A stretch of DNA of 64,000 nucleotides from UBA1205 sp045598105 (GCA_045598105.1 JAZLLK010000007.1:19883-83882); one strand, 5' to 3'. Shown: positions 52,600 through 61,374, counted from the first letter of the stretch. Notes: a model not told the origin generated them from the letters alone. Translations and numbers: made by a program.

Positions 52600-53306
52600 A
52601 CATATTTTTTACTATTATATATGTTGCCTTTTATTAATTTATTGTTAAGTCGGTTAGTGTAGGCTTTACACTGCGTGTGAAAAAATAATAATAATCAAAA
52701 ATAATGCCAAACATATCTGTAAGATATGGTAACATAATAAGCGGTGCCGAGAGTGAATAAAAATGTTTTTTTTAGGGGAAAAGTCGGCAAGTTCGTGATC
52801 AAAAGGTGCAAGTATAAGAGTTGCCTGTACGCTCGGGTGAAAAATGTATGGGCATATAAAGCGGCAGGCATGGCTTGGTGGGGGGGCATTTCGGGTGTGC
52901 ACACAGGCGGAGCAGGGTATGTCGGATGCTTTTTATAGCGGGAGTGGTAAAAGTGTGTATTTACATTATATATTATAGTACAATATCAGGTTTTGCTGAT
53001 TTTTTTATAAAAGCATCAAAATAGTGTCAAAGGCAACCCTGTTAGGGTGAAATTGAATTTGTCGGTTCCGATAAAATAATACCTTTTTTTATGAAAAAAA
53101 AGGTATTTAACCGATATATTGCATGAGCAGATATAAAAAGATTGTGTGTGTAAGTGGCTGTATAATAGTGTTTGTGCTTTTGCGTTGAAAAAAATAAAAA
53201 AAAGTACACAATTGTATAGTAAAAAATAAAGTACTGAATATTAGCTTTTTTTTTAGAAAAATATGTACTTTTTTTGTTATATCGGTTTTTGTATACTTTT
53301 TTTTAT
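52600..53306. other. Gene-free stretch with several hairpins, including a 13-bp U/A-rich one
   Basis: I see no supported gene. Contents: a GC-richer patch (52800-52930, G7 run at 52880s); a small terminator-like hairpin ATCAG/CTGAT plus T7 at 52985-53007; ACCCT/AGGGT at about 53036-53048; and ATACC-T7 / A7-GGTAT (53079-53090, 53095-53106) enclosed by CGGTT (53063-53067) and AACCG (53109-53113). A small RNA is possible; no clear promoter found inside. Confidence 0.4.
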
Positions 53307-53314
53307 TACTTTTG
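53307..53314 (+). promoter_or_regulatory. TAnnTTTG promoter (TACTTTTG) of the AraC-type regulator
   Basis: Plus-strand TTAT-TACTTTTGC, 30 bases before the ATG at 53344; it rules out the earlier in-frame ATG at 53263. Confidence 0.68.
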
Positions 53315-53343
53315 CTTATATAAATATTAACAAAAAATATATT

Positions 53344-54393
53344 ATGACACGTAACTCATACGAATTTAGTATTACCGAGCACTACAAGCAGAAAGTAGAT
53401 GCTGATTTTTTTTGTGATAGTAATGTAAGAGCAGTTCCATTGCCTAAAAAGGAATTTGAAACATTAGCCGAGGATACATTGATATATTGTCTGCAAGGTA
53501 AAATGAAATTGTGGGCATATGGTAAGGAAGTTAATGTGAAGAAGGGTGATTTTTTGTATCTCGCGTATGAAGAACCTATAAAATTTGTGTCCAGCAGTGT
53601 GGATTTTCGTTGTAATTATATTCAAATATCCCGTAAAATGGCACATGAAGTTACTTCCCGTTTTCCATTGGAATTCCGTACTTATTTTGTAAATAATCCC
53701 GTGTTGAAAACTTCTGAAGAAGCCGGTGATATGATACAGGCATATATGGACGGCATATACATTCGTTTTAATAATTCCATAGGTGCAAATTATAAAAAGG
53801 CTGTATTGTTAAATATGTTAACCGCCTTAGCTATGGATGTATTTTCTTTAGTAGAATTAGACACCGTGAATTTGGCTCCTATGAAACAAACCAGAGAAGG
53901 AATATTAAAATCATTAAAGAAGGAACTTACCGAGGAGAATGTGCGCACTAATCGTAAGGTAATACATTATGCCCGTAAGTTAGCCATGTCTCCCGGTTAT
54001 TTAAATAAAATAGTACAGGAAGAGTTACACACCAGTGTTAAAACCATATTAGACGACATGGTAGTGTCCTATATTAAGGAGGAGGTGCGTAGAGGAGATG
54101 TTACCATTAAAGGCTTGGCCATTAAGTATGGTTTTTCATCCACTGCACATTTAAGCTCATTCTTTAAAAAAATGGTAGGAGTAACTCCATTGGAATATTA
54201 TCATAGTTTCCATAACGCTACTGAAGACGAGTTGGCAAAGGAGCGTCAGAAGGTACGTGAAAATATGAAGAAGGAAGTAAAACGTAAAGTAGGTCGTCCT
54301 TCTAAAGAGCATGTTACCATAGCCCAAGAGGCGGCTATTAGTGATGTGAAGAAAAAACGTAAAGTAGGTCGTCCCCGTAAAAAAAATAAGTAG
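53344..54393 (+). CDS. AraC-family transcriptional regulator with two C-terminal AT-hooks
   Basis: 349 aa. N-terminal sensor/cupin-like region (about 30-130: LIYCLQGKMKLWAYGKEVNVKKGDFLYLAYEEP), helical linker, then the AraC DNA-binding domain (about 200-295) with two HTH units (KVIHYARKLAMSPGYLNKIVQEELHTSV; TIKGLAIKYGFSSTAHLSSFFKKMVGVTPLEYY). The basic tail carries two copies of KRKVGRP (GRP at 317-319 and 342-344), which are AT-hook cores for minor-groove binding. The copies are encoded by a perfect 20-base repeat (54280-54299, 54355-54374). No obvious target operon adjacent; regulator ligand unknown. Confidence 0.9.
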   Translation: MTRNSYEFSITEHYKQKVDADFFCDSNVRAVPLPKKEFETLAEDTLIYCLQGKMKLWAYGKEVNVKKGDFLYLAYEEPIKFVSSSVDFRCNYIQISRKMAHEVTSRFPLEFRTYFVNNPVLKTSEEAGDMIQAYMDGIYIRFNNSIGANYKKAVLLNMLTALAMDVFSLVELDTVNLAPMKQTREGILKSLKKELTEENVRTNRKVIHYARKLAMSPGYLNKIVQEELHTSVKTILDDMVVSYIKEEVRRGDVTIKGLAIKYGFSSTAHLSSFFKKMVGVTPLEYYHSFHNATEDELAKERQKVRENMKKEVKRKVGRPSKEHVTIAQEAAISDVKKKRKVGRPRKKNK

Positions 54394-54411
54394 GCAAAGT
54401 TAAGCTGGCAC

Positions 54412-54419
54412 TATTTTTG
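54412..54419 (+). promoter_or_regulatory. TAnnTTTG promoter (TATTTTTG) of the acidic lipoprotein gene
   Basis: Plus-strand GCAC-TATTTTTGTG, 64 bases before the ATG. Confidence 0.55.
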
Positions 54420-54482
54420 TGATAGGGGAGTAGATTTGAAAAAATTTTTTTTAAAATAATTAATATTAAACAAAAAGTAAAA

Positions 54483-54935
54483 ATGAAAAAAGTAATTTTA
54501 ACATTAAGTTGCGCCATGTTTTTAGCCGGCGTATGTTTTTCATGCGGTAATAAAGAAGCCGAAGAAGTATTGGAAGAAGAAGCAGTAGAAGAAGTAGTGG
54601 AAGAAGCTGAAGCTGTAGTAGAAGAAGCTGTAGCCGTAGAAGAAGATGCTCCCGCTGTAAACAAAGAAGAAATTCTTTCTAAAGCTCGTCAGGCCGGTCA
54701 GGCTAAATGTAACTGCTATCAAAAAGATGCAGCTCACGTAGAAGCTTGTATTAAAGCTATTTTGGAACAATCATACGCAGCTTATAAAGAGGACGTAGAT
54801 TTCCAAAAGGAAATGAAAGCCGAATATGACAAATGTATTAAAGAAAAAGCAAGTGCTGCTGCAAAAGAAGTTGCTAACGAAGGTGCCAAAGCTGCTGCAA
54901 GTGCTATTTCCAAAAAATTAGGCGGAAACCAATAG
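54483..54935 (+). CDS. Acidic lipoprotein with Glu/Val/Ala-rich segment
   Basis: 150 aa. Lipobox VCFSCGN (Cys 21). Residues about 25-58 are a low-complexity stretch of Glu, Val and Ala, likely an extended or coiled spacer. Then a helical domain with four Cys (AKCNCYQKDAAHVEACIKAI... YDKCIKEKA) that could form disulfides or bind metal, and an Ala/Lys-rich helix at the end. Clean codon use with GAA repeats. Unknown function. Expected highly expressed (own promoter, strong terminator). Confidence 0.85.
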   Translation: MKKVILTLSCAMFLAGVCFSCGNKEAEEVLEEEAVEEVVEEAEAVVEEAVAVEEDAPAVNKEEILSKARQAGQAKCNCYQKDAAHVEACIKAILEQSYAAYKEDVDFQKEMKAEYDKCIKEKASAAAKEVANEGAKAAASAISKKLGGNQ

Positions 54936-54956
54936 TTTTTAATTATTCATAATAAT

Positions 54957-54989
54957 AAAAAAGGTGTCTTTTTAAAGACACCTTTTTTT
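54957..54989. terminator. Bidirectional terminator between the acidic lipoprotein and atpG
   Basis: AAGGTGTCTTT/AAAGACACCTT (54961-54971, 54974-54984) flanked by A and T runs on both sides; genes converge. Confidence 0.9.
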
Positions 54990-55018
54990 GTTTTGTATGA
55001 ACTATGGTAACAGTTCTA

Positions 55019-55894
55019 TTAGCCGTTAAGGGCTTCTGCACCGCTAACAATTTCAATAATTTCATTCGTAATGGCAGCCTGACGTAACTTATTGTAGGTG
55101 AGGTTGAGTTGTTTAATAAGTTCGGTAGCATTTTCGGTGGCTTTATGCATGGCAGTCATGCGGGCGCCATGTTCCGATGCTACAGAGTCAAGCAGGCATT
55201 TGAATAGTTGTACTTTCATTACCTTAGGAATAAGGGCATCATATAGTTCGGCTTTATTGGGGTCGAATATATAATCCACTTTGGCTTTGTTATTGGAGGC
55301 CTTAGAAGCCGGACGTATAGGTAAATATTGTTCGTCAGTTAATATTTGTGTAGCTGCATTTTTAAACTCATTGTATATCACCAATACTTTGTCATATTTT
55401 TTTGTGGTATAGCCGTTCATGAGATTAGTAGCTATGTCAGCTATGGCGTCAAATGAAGTGTTTTCGGTGAGATGGTCATAGTTGCCCAGGCAGGGGTAGT
55501 TTTTAGTTCTTACATAATCACTACCGCGTTTACCCATGCATATAAATTGGACATTTCCTTTGGCATGTTGTGCTTTATACTCAGTAGCCAGCAGGTGCTC
55601 GGCATGTTTTAATATATTGTTATTAAAACCGCCGCACAATCCTTTATTAGAGGTAATAAGTATAATTACCACATTTTCTATGGGGCGAACTTGAGCCAAT
55701 GGGTTGTTGTCGGCGTCTTCAGAGGCTATATTGCTGACTATTTCCGATAGTTTTTTGGAATAGGGGCGTAGTTGCAATATGGCCAATTGAGCTCTACGCA
55801 ATTTGGCGGCTGCTACCATCTTCATAGCTCCGGTTATCTTTTGCGTAGATTGAACCGAAGCTATGCGGATACGTATTTCTTTTAAATTTGCCAT
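55019..55894 (-). CDS. atpG: ATP synthase subunit gamma
   Basis: 291 aa rotor shaft of F1. N-terminal helix MANLKEIRIRIASVQSTQKITGAMKMVAAAKLRRAQ and C-terminal SEHGARMTAMHKATENATELIKQLNLTYNKLRQAAITNEIIEIVSGAEAL are standard. Last gene of the operon; no atpD or atpC follows. Confidence 0.97.
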   Translation of the reverse strand: MANLKEIRIRIASVQSTQKITGAMKMVAAAKLRRAQLAILQLRPYSKKLSEIVSNIASEDADNNPLAQVRPIENVVIILITSNKGLCGGFNNNILKHAEHLLATEYKAQHAKGNVQFICMGKRGSDYVRTKNYPCLGNYDHLTENTSFDAIADIATNLMNGYTTKKYDKVLVIYNEFKNAATQILTDEQYLPIRPASKASNNKAKVDYIFDPNKAELYDALIPKVMKVQLFKCLLDSVASEHGARMTAMHKATENATELIKQLNLTYNKLRQAAITNEIIEIVSGAEALNG

Positions 55895-55914
55895 AATAAG
55901 TTATTTAAAAGATT

Positions 55915-57498
55915 TTATTTTTCATATTTCTTTGCTACTTCCATGCACACTTGTTGTAATTGAGCGGTAATATCATCGTTGATTTTGCCGGCTTTCAATT
56001 CGTCCATCATGCTTTGATGTTTTTCGTGCAGGGTATTCAAAAGTTCGCTTTCAAAATCTTTCACGCTCTTTACGGGAACTTTTTGGAGCAGACCTTTGGT
56101 ACCACAATAGATAATAGCAATTTGGTCTTCTACTTTAAACGGTGTATATTGAGGCTGTTTCAATATTTCTACGTTGCGTATACCTTTATCCAATACGGCT
56201 TGGGTGGCGGCATCTATGTCCGAACCGAATTTGGCGAAAGCCTGTAATTCGGTGAATTGAGCCTGATCCAGTTTTAAGGTACCGGATACTTTCTTCATGG
56301 ATTTGATTTGAGCGTTACCACCTACACGAGATACGGATATACCTACGTTAATAGCGGGACGGATACCTGCATTGAACAAGTTGGTTTCCAAGAATATCTG
56401 ACCATCGGTAATGGATATTACATTGGTGGGAATATAAGCGGAAACGTCACCGGCTTGAGTTTCTATAATAGGAAGTGCAGTTAAGGATCCTCCACCTTTT
56501 ACTATAGGCTTTAACGATTCGGGAATATCGTTCATTTGACGGGCTATTTCGTCCGATTCTATAACCTTGGCAGCTCTTTCCAATAATCTGGAGTGCAGGT
56601 AGAAGATATCACCGGGGTATGCTTCACGTCCGGGTGGACGACGCAGCAGCAATGACACTTCACGATATGCTACGGCTTGCTTTGATAAGTCATCATATAT
56701 GATTAAGGCTGCACGACCGGTATCACGGAAAAATTCACCTATGGCAGCACCTGCATAAGGTGCATAGAACTGCATAGCGGCAGGATCGGATGCTGTAGCG
56801 GCCACTATGGTAGTATAAGGCATGGCACCATAGTCGGTTAAGGTTTTTACTATATTGGCAATAGTAGAGCCTTTTTGACCTACGGCTACATATATACAAT
56901 ATACGGGTTCTCCTTTATCGTAAAATTCTTTTTGATTAATAATGGTATCAATAGCAATAGCTGTTTTACCAATTTGACGGTCACCAATAATCAACTCACG
57001 TTGACCTCTGCCTATAGGAATCATGGCATCTATGGCTTTAATACCGGTTTGCAACGGCTCTTTTACCGGCTGACGGAATATAACGCCAGGGGCCTTACGT
57101 TCCAATGGTAATTCATAGGTTTCACCTGCTATAGGGCCTTTGCCGTCTATAGGTTCACCTAAGGTGTTAATAACACGACCTAACATATTTTCGTTTACTT
57201 TGATAGATGCTATACGGCGGGTACGACGGCATATGTCTCCTTCGTTTAGGCTTTTGGCATCACCCAGCAATACAATACCTACGTTATCATCTTCAAGGTT
57301 AAGTACTATACCCTGAATATCGGCTGAATCAAAGTATATCAACTCACCAGATTGGGCATTGGTAAGACCGTATACACGGGCTATGCCATCACCCACTTCT
57401 AAGATGACACCGGTTTCTTCCAGTTCACTTTTGTCGGTAAAGCCGGCTAATTGTTGTCGAAGTATAGCGGAAACTTCCGATGGTTTTATTTCTCCCAT
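55915..57498 (-). CDS. atpA: ATP synthase subunit alpha
   Basis: 527 aa non-catalytic F1 subunit. P-loop GDRQIGKTAIA, VYVAVGQKGSTI, and the arginine-finger region (ISVSRVGGNAQIKSMKKV) are seen. Follows atpH by 26 bases, precedes atpG by 20. Confidence 0.97.
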   Translation of the reverse strand: MGEIKPSEVSAILRQQLAGFTDKSELEETGVILEVGDGIARVYGLTNAQSGELIYFDSADIQGIVLNLEDDNVGIVLLGDAKSLNEGDICRRTRRIASIKVNENMLGRVINTLGEPIDGKGPIAGETYELPLERKAPGVIFRQPVKEPLQTGIKAIDAMIPIGRGQRELIIGDRQIGKTAIAIDTIINQKEFYDKGEPVYCIYVAVGQKGSTIANIVKTLTDYGAMPYTTIVAATASDPAAMQFYAPYAGAAIGEFFRDTGRAALIIYDDLSKQAVAYREVSLLLRRPPGREAYPGDIFYLHSRLLERAAKVIESDEIARQMNDIPESLKPIVKGGGSLTALPIIETQAGDVSAYIPTNVISITDGQIFLETNLFNAGIRPAINVGISVSRVGGNAQIKSMKKVSGTLKLDQAQFTELQAFAKFGSDIDAATQAVLDKGIRNVEILKQPQYTPFKVEDQIAIIYCGTKGLLQKVPVKSVKDFESELLNTLHEKHQSMMDELKAGKINDDITAQLQQVCMEVAKKYEK

Positions 57499-57524
57499 AT
57501 TATAATTATTTTAATATTTCTAAT

Positions 57525-58082
57525 TTAAAAATTTACTTGATAACTCTTGTCCACAAGCTCTTTTTTAAGCTTATCCAGGCAACCTTTTACCGTAGAGTCT
57601 ATGTAATAATCGTTAAAATGCAAACGATAGCCTCCTATAAGTGCAGGGTTAATAGTGTTAACCACTTCTATATTGGCGTTAATGAATGATTTTACCTTAT
57701 TTACAATAGCATCTGTGCTTTCCTTAGAAAGTTCTTCGGCACTTGTAATTTCAAGCGTTACTATATTTTTATGCTGTTTATACAGTTTTACAAATTCACT
57801 GCAGATAGTGTCTAATTGCAATTCACGCCCCTTGCGGATAATGAGATGCAAATAGTTCATAGTGATATCATTTACAGCATCTTTAAATAAGGCGTTGATA
57901 ATAGCTTCTTTTTTGTCGGCACGTATTATGGGACTATTCACTGCTATACGTAACTCCTTATTGTTATCAAAGGTGTGGTCAATGAAACTCACATCCGAGT
58001 ACACTTCTTCTATTTTGTTCACCTCTTCTGCAAAATCAAAGAGAGCTGTTGCATAGCGAGATGCTAATTTGGTTCGTTTCAT
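57525..58082 (-). CDS. atpH: ATP synthase subunit delta (OSCP)
   Basis: 185 aa stator subunit joining b to alpha. N-terminal RYATALFDFAEE, C-terminal NPALIGGYRLHFNDYYIDSTVKGCLDKLKKEL (the GG.(R/V) signature). 10 bases after atpF. Confidence 0.95.
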   Translation of the reverse strand: MKRTKLASRYATALFDFAEEVNKIEEVYSDVSFIDHTFDNNKELRIAVNSPIIRADKKEAIINALFKDAVNDITMNYLHLIIRKGRELQLDTICSEFVKLYKQHKNIVTLEITSAEELSKESTDAIVNKVKSFINANIEVVNTINPALIGGYRLHFNDYYIDSTVKGCLDKLKKELVDKSYQVNF

Positions 58083-58092
58083 TATGCTGATG

Positions 58093-58587
58093 TTAATTAA
58101 ACTTCATTTCCTCTACGCGGGTATTCACGTATTGAGCATGTTTGGTTTTGTCTGACAATTCCGACTTAATAATATTTTCAGCCATTTCTATTGACATTTC
58201 GGCTATCATATTCTTAATGTCGGTAATAGCCTTTTGCTTTTCAATATTAATGCTTTCTTTGGCATCGGCTATTATGCGTTGTCCTTCTTCCTGAGCTTTG
58301 AGCTTAGCATCCTCATACATTTTATCTCTCACCTTGCGGGCTTCATTCAATATGGCATCACGTTCGTCTTTGGCTTGTGCCAACAGGCGTTCGTTGTCTG
58401 CAGTGAGCTGCTTCATTTGCTCACGTGCGGCATTGGCTTCATTGAGTGCGTTGGTGATTTTTTCTTCACGTTTGGATAACATATTCAGAATAGGTTTCCA
58501 TGCTAATTTTTTTAACAATATAAGTAATATTGTAAAGGATAGCAACATCCAAAAAATTAAACCTATTCCCGGATTTACAAGTTCCAT
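58093..58587 (-). CDS. atpF: ATP synthase subunit b
   Basis: 164 aa: one membrane helix (LIFWMLLSFTILLILL) and a long charged coiled coil forming the peripheral stalk. Separated from atpE by 103 bases containing a terminator-like hairpin, so its expression may be lower than atpE. Confidence 0.96.
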   Translation of the reverse strand: MELVNPGIGLIFWMLLSFTILLILLKKLAWKPILNMLSKREEKITNALNEANAAREQMKQLTADNERLLAQAKDERDAILNEARKVRDKMYEDAKLKAQEEGQRIIADAKESINIEKQKAITDIKNMIAEMSIEMAENIIKSELSDKTKHAQYVNTRVEEMKFN

Positions 58588-58639
58588 ACTTTATTTTTTA
58601 TGTTATATAACTTTATTTTTTTTGACTAAGTTCTTCGGT

Positions 58640-58676
58640 AAAAAACCGACAAGTGGAAATGTCCACTTGACGGTTT
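58640..58676 (-). terminator. Terminator/attenuator-like hairpin between atpE and atpF
   Basis: Minus strand: AAACCG-T-CAAGTGGA loop CATT, TCCACTTG-T-CGGTTT, then more U (U6 in all). The stem is 14 bp with one internal mismatch (58643-58648/58671-58676 and 58650-58657/58662-58669). Being inside an operon, it should be partial; it may set the ratio of subunits a/c to the rest, or it may be an RNA-processing site. Confidence 0.75.
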
Positions 58677-58690
58677 GTTGTGTTGTCTTA

Positions 58691-58933
58691 TTAGATGAAT
58701 AAGATAAGCAAGCACACAACTATTGCGAAGAAAGCAACACCTTCAATAAGGGCTGCTGCAATAATCATGTTGGTACGAATATCACCACCAACTTCCGGTT
58801 GACGAGCTAATGATTCCAAAGCGGCTTTACCGATATTTCCGATACCAAGACCTGCACCTATCGCTGCTATACCTGCACCGATACCAGCACCCATTTGTGC
58901 TAAACCTTCTAATAGAATGCTTAATACTGACAT
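58691..58933 (-). CDS. atpE: ATP synthase subunit c
   Basis: 80 aa, two helices with loop LARQPEVGGDI. Ion-binding Glu is E64 (AALIEGVAF) followed by Gly, and the first helix has Ala where Na+ enzymes have Gln, so proton coupling is expected. Needed in about ten copies per enzyme. Confidence 0.97.
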   Translation of the reverse strand: MSVLSILLEGLAQMGAGIGAGIAAIGAGLGIGNIGKAALESLARQPEVGGDIRTNMIIAAALIEGVAFFAIVVCLLILFI

Positions 58934-58977
58934 AAATTTGAAATTTTAATTAGTTAAAAAAAAATATTTAATTTTCG

Positions 58978-60129
58978 TTATTTGATTTCGTTAGTGTGTG
59001 TATGGGGATGCTCAGTGGCCATGCCTATGTATATGGCCGATAGCAGTGTGAACACAAATGCCTGAATGAATGCTACCAATAATTCCAATACACTCATAAA
59101 TATATAGAAGAATACCGATACTACCGATACTCCGTAGCCTAAGCCAATACTCATTTGACCAAATATAAATATTAAGCATATAAAGCCTAATCCTATAATG
59201 TGACCGGCAGTAATATTGGCAAAAAGACGTATCATTAAAACTATGGGCTTAGTGAATACACCTACCAATTCCACTACAGGCATAAGGGGAACGGGTATTT
59301 TTAACCACCATGGCACACCCGGTGTATTTACTATGTCTACAAAATAGTGCTTGGTACCATTAATATTAGTGAGTACAAAGGTGAATAATGCCAATACCAG
59401 TGTAATGGCTATATTACCGGTAAGATTGGCTCCGCCGGGAAATATGGGTATTAAACCTATAAGGTTATTAATAAATATGAAAAAGAATACCGTTAATAAA
59501 TAGGGTAAGAACTTTTCACATCTGTCCCCTAAGGCAGGACGGGCAACATCATCTCTTACAAAAAGAATAAGCGGCTCCAAAGCTCGGGCTATGCCTTTAG
59601 GAGCGGCTACGCCACGATTCTTATACCCCTTAGCGGCTGCTATGAACATCCATAATATTAATGCTATGCTTATGAATAAGGCTAATACGTTCTTGGTAAT
59701 GGATATGTCTAAAAATGTGGCCTTCTCCTTTTCTCCGTTTTCATCTACTTTAATAATTTTCCCTTTCATGGCACCTTCTTTACATATAGCATAACCCATG
59801 TGGGCCTGCTCGCCATGATGAAAATGCTTGGATGAAAATACGTGTAAGCCTTCTTTATCTATAATGATAACGGGTAAATTAATGGCTACATGTTTATCTT
59901 TATAGGTGAGTATATGCCAACTGTAGGCATCTACTACGTGCTCTATAATGGTGGTGCCGGCATTAAAACTCTCTTCCTGTACGGCTGCTACAATTGCTTC
60001 TTCTGCTACTGAAACCTCCTCGGAATTATTCTGTGCTTGGGCATTTGGCAACAAAAAGCCGAAAAACATCGCAAACACTATAATTTGCGAAATTATGTAC
60101 CTATTTCTTTTACAATTTTTTATACTCAT
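58978..60129 (-). CDS. atpB: ATP synthase subunit a
   Basis: 383 aa, over 100 residues longer than E. coli subunit a. The extra N-terminus has a signal-like helix (to LPNAQAQ) and a periplasmic domain of about 110 aa (YSWHILTYKDKHVAINLPVIIIDKEGLHVF), typical of Bacteroidota. The essential Arg is in VLMIRLFANITAGH. The His-rich end (EHPHTHTNEIK) faces the cytosol or periplasm. First gene of the operon; atpI is not present. Confidence 0.95.
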   Translation of the reverse strand: MSIKNCKRNRYIISQIIVFAMFFGFLLPNAQAQNNSEEVSVAEEAIVAAVQEESFNAGTTIIEHVVDAYSWHILTYKDKHVAINLPVIIIDKEGLHVFSSKHFHHGEQAHMGYAICKEGAMKGKIIKVDENGEKEKATFLDISITKNVLALFISIALILWMFIAAAKGYKNRGVAAPKGIARALEPLILFVRDDVARPALGDRCEKFLPYLLTVFFFIFINNLIGLIPIFPGGANLTGNIAITLVLALFTFVLTNINGTKHYFVDIVNTPGVPWWLKIPVPLMPVVELVGVFTKPIVLMIRLFANITAGHIIGLGFICLIFIFGQMSIGLGYGVSVVSVFFYIFMSVLELLVAFIQAFVFTLLSAIYIGMATEHPHTHTNEIK

Positions 60130-60164
60130 TTTTTTTGTATGAATTACAATAAAATTTCAATTTG

Positions 60165-60172
60165 CCAAGATA
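60165..60172 (-). promoter_or_regulatory. Promoter (TATCTTGG, one mismatch) of the ATP synthase operon
   Basis: Minus-strand T-rich/A9 context, TATCTTGGC, 36 bases before atpB. A TTTG (60192-60189) lies 16 bases upstream, exactly as for nusB. Confidence 0.6.
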
Positions 60173-60186
60173 CCAAATTTTTTTTT

Positions 60187-60209
60187 ACCAAACGCCAATA
60201 ATGGGCGTA
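60187..60209. promoter_or_regulatory. Dyad element upstream of the ATP synthase promoter
   Basis: Plus-strand ACCAAACGCCAATAATGGGC continuing GTA; ACGCC/GGCGT forms a 5-bp dyad. It matches the nusB element at 20 of 23 positions or so and begins the same 15 bases from the -7 box. Confidence 0.5.
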
Positions 60210-60254
60210 AAAAACCAAAAAAAATAAAAAAATACTGATATTCAAAGCAATATT

Positions 60255-61076
60255 TTAATATATGCTGATAGGAGTGGTGGCGTAATGTTTTTTCCGCAGT
60301 AGCGGAAGTACACCGTGTTTCCCTTCCATGTGACCGGCACCTACGGCGAAGAATACGCTTTCATTCTTTGACATTTTATATATATGGCGGGCAAATTTTT
60401 TGTTCCGCCTGTCAATAAGCTGTGGCGTGTATTCTTCACTATGTTGTATTTGCTCGGCCATGCCCATAATATCCTGTCGGTAATACATGCCCGTTAGGGT
60501 GTCTAATGGATTTACATTGTCAGTAGCGTGTAGTATTTCCATCAGGTCGGCAAGCTGTTTTTCCAAACTTATGCTGTTAATGGCTTTGCCTTGCTCTTCT
60601 AATGTTTCCATACCCATAACAGGCAGGTGCATGCTGTCAGCATGTTGCATAAGAAGTATATCCATGGCTATATTCTGTTGTGGTAGAGGGGTTAGCAGCA
60701 GGCCTGAGAAGAATATGGGCTTGAGAGAATTAAAAAAAGCCAGTCCTACGTGCAGCTTTTTTTGCAGTATGCTGTCCAGCAGGTGGTAGTCTTCATTTGA
60801 TAGCAAATCCTTCATGGTGGTTTTCTTCATGGCAAATTGTTTCATAGATGTGTTTTCGGCTTGATGAAGGTCAATTTCCAAAGCCAGCTTTTGGCATTGA
60901 TGCAGGCATACCCACACGGTATCATTCACATGTCGTAACTGCTCATTGGTAACGTGTATGGTGCCCATGAGGTAGGTGGTAAGGTGCCCTGGCTTGCTTA
61001 TTTTCCATAGCAGTGCCTGAGCCTGCAGGCTGCATGTGCTTATGAATAAACTTATAATGATAAATATATGTTTCAA
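60255..61076 (-). CDS. TraB/GumN family protein, secreted
   Basis: 273 aa with TTG start (no in-frame ATG nearby) and signal peptide to about LQAQ. Conserved TraB motifs: TTYLMGTIHVTNEQL (GxxH), LALEIDLH, MGMETLEEQ, LIDRRNKKFA, and VFFAVGAGHMEGKHGVLPLLRKK. The family has possible metal-dependent peptidase activity (two GxxH and ExxE-like sites) in the periplasm; role unclear. Third gene of the crcB transcript, 26 bases after the 84-aa gene. Confidence 0.9.
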   Translation of the reverse strand: MKHIFIIISLFISTCSLQAQALLWKISKPGHLTTYLMGTIHVTNEQLRHVNDTVWVCLHQCQKLALEIDLHQAENTSMKQFAMKKTTMKDLLSNEDYHLLDSILQKKLHVGLAFFNSLKPIFFSGLLLTPLPQQNIAMDILLMQHADSMHLPVMGMETLEEQGKAINSISLEKQLADLMEILHATDNVNPLDTLTGMYYRQDIMGMAEQIQHSEEYTPQLIDRRNKKFARHIYKMSKNESVFFAVGAGHMEGKHGVLPLLRKKHYATTPISIY

Positions 61077-61102
61077 TGGTGAAGGCAGGTTCTGTTATTA
61101 TA

Positions 61103-61357
61103 TTATTCTTCTTTGAGCCATTTTTGTATGTCGGCTATACGTTGTTCGTATTTGTGTATTTGCCCTTCTATGAAGTTTTCACTGTATTTGGCATCACAAA
61201 ATCCATTGCCGCGGGCTACGTATTCGGGCGATTCCAAATCTATATCGGCATAATTCTGCAGGTATAATTTGTAGTCGGCCAGCAATTGCTGTAATTCTTC
61301 ACGAGTGGCTTGCAAATGTTCTCCATCGGAGAATTTGTATGTGTGTGTGGTGTTCAT
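61103..61357 (-). CDS. Small charged protein of unknown function
   Basis: 84 aa, no signal peptide; two predicted helices around a central loop (ESPEYVARGNGFCDAKYSENFIEG). The C-terminal helix (GQIHKYEQRIADIQKWLKEE) could form a coiled coil. Placed 17 bases after crcB and 26 before the TraB-like gene. I do not recognise a family. Confidence 0.7.
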   Translation of the reverse strand: MNTTHTYKFSDGEHLQATREELQQLLADYKLYLQNYADIDLESPEYVARGNGFCDAKYSENFIEGQIHKYEQRIADIQKWLKEE

Positions 61358-61374
61358 AATAAATAAAATATAGT

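Noticed and set aside
52666..52902. 78-codon minus-strand frame in the ppdK-araC gap
   Set aside because: His/Pro-rich composition with no promoter and no family; treated as chance.
58691..58933. Sodium-dependent subunit c
   Set aside because: The Gln and Ser/Thr ligands of Na+ rings are missing (Ala in helix 1, Gly after E64).
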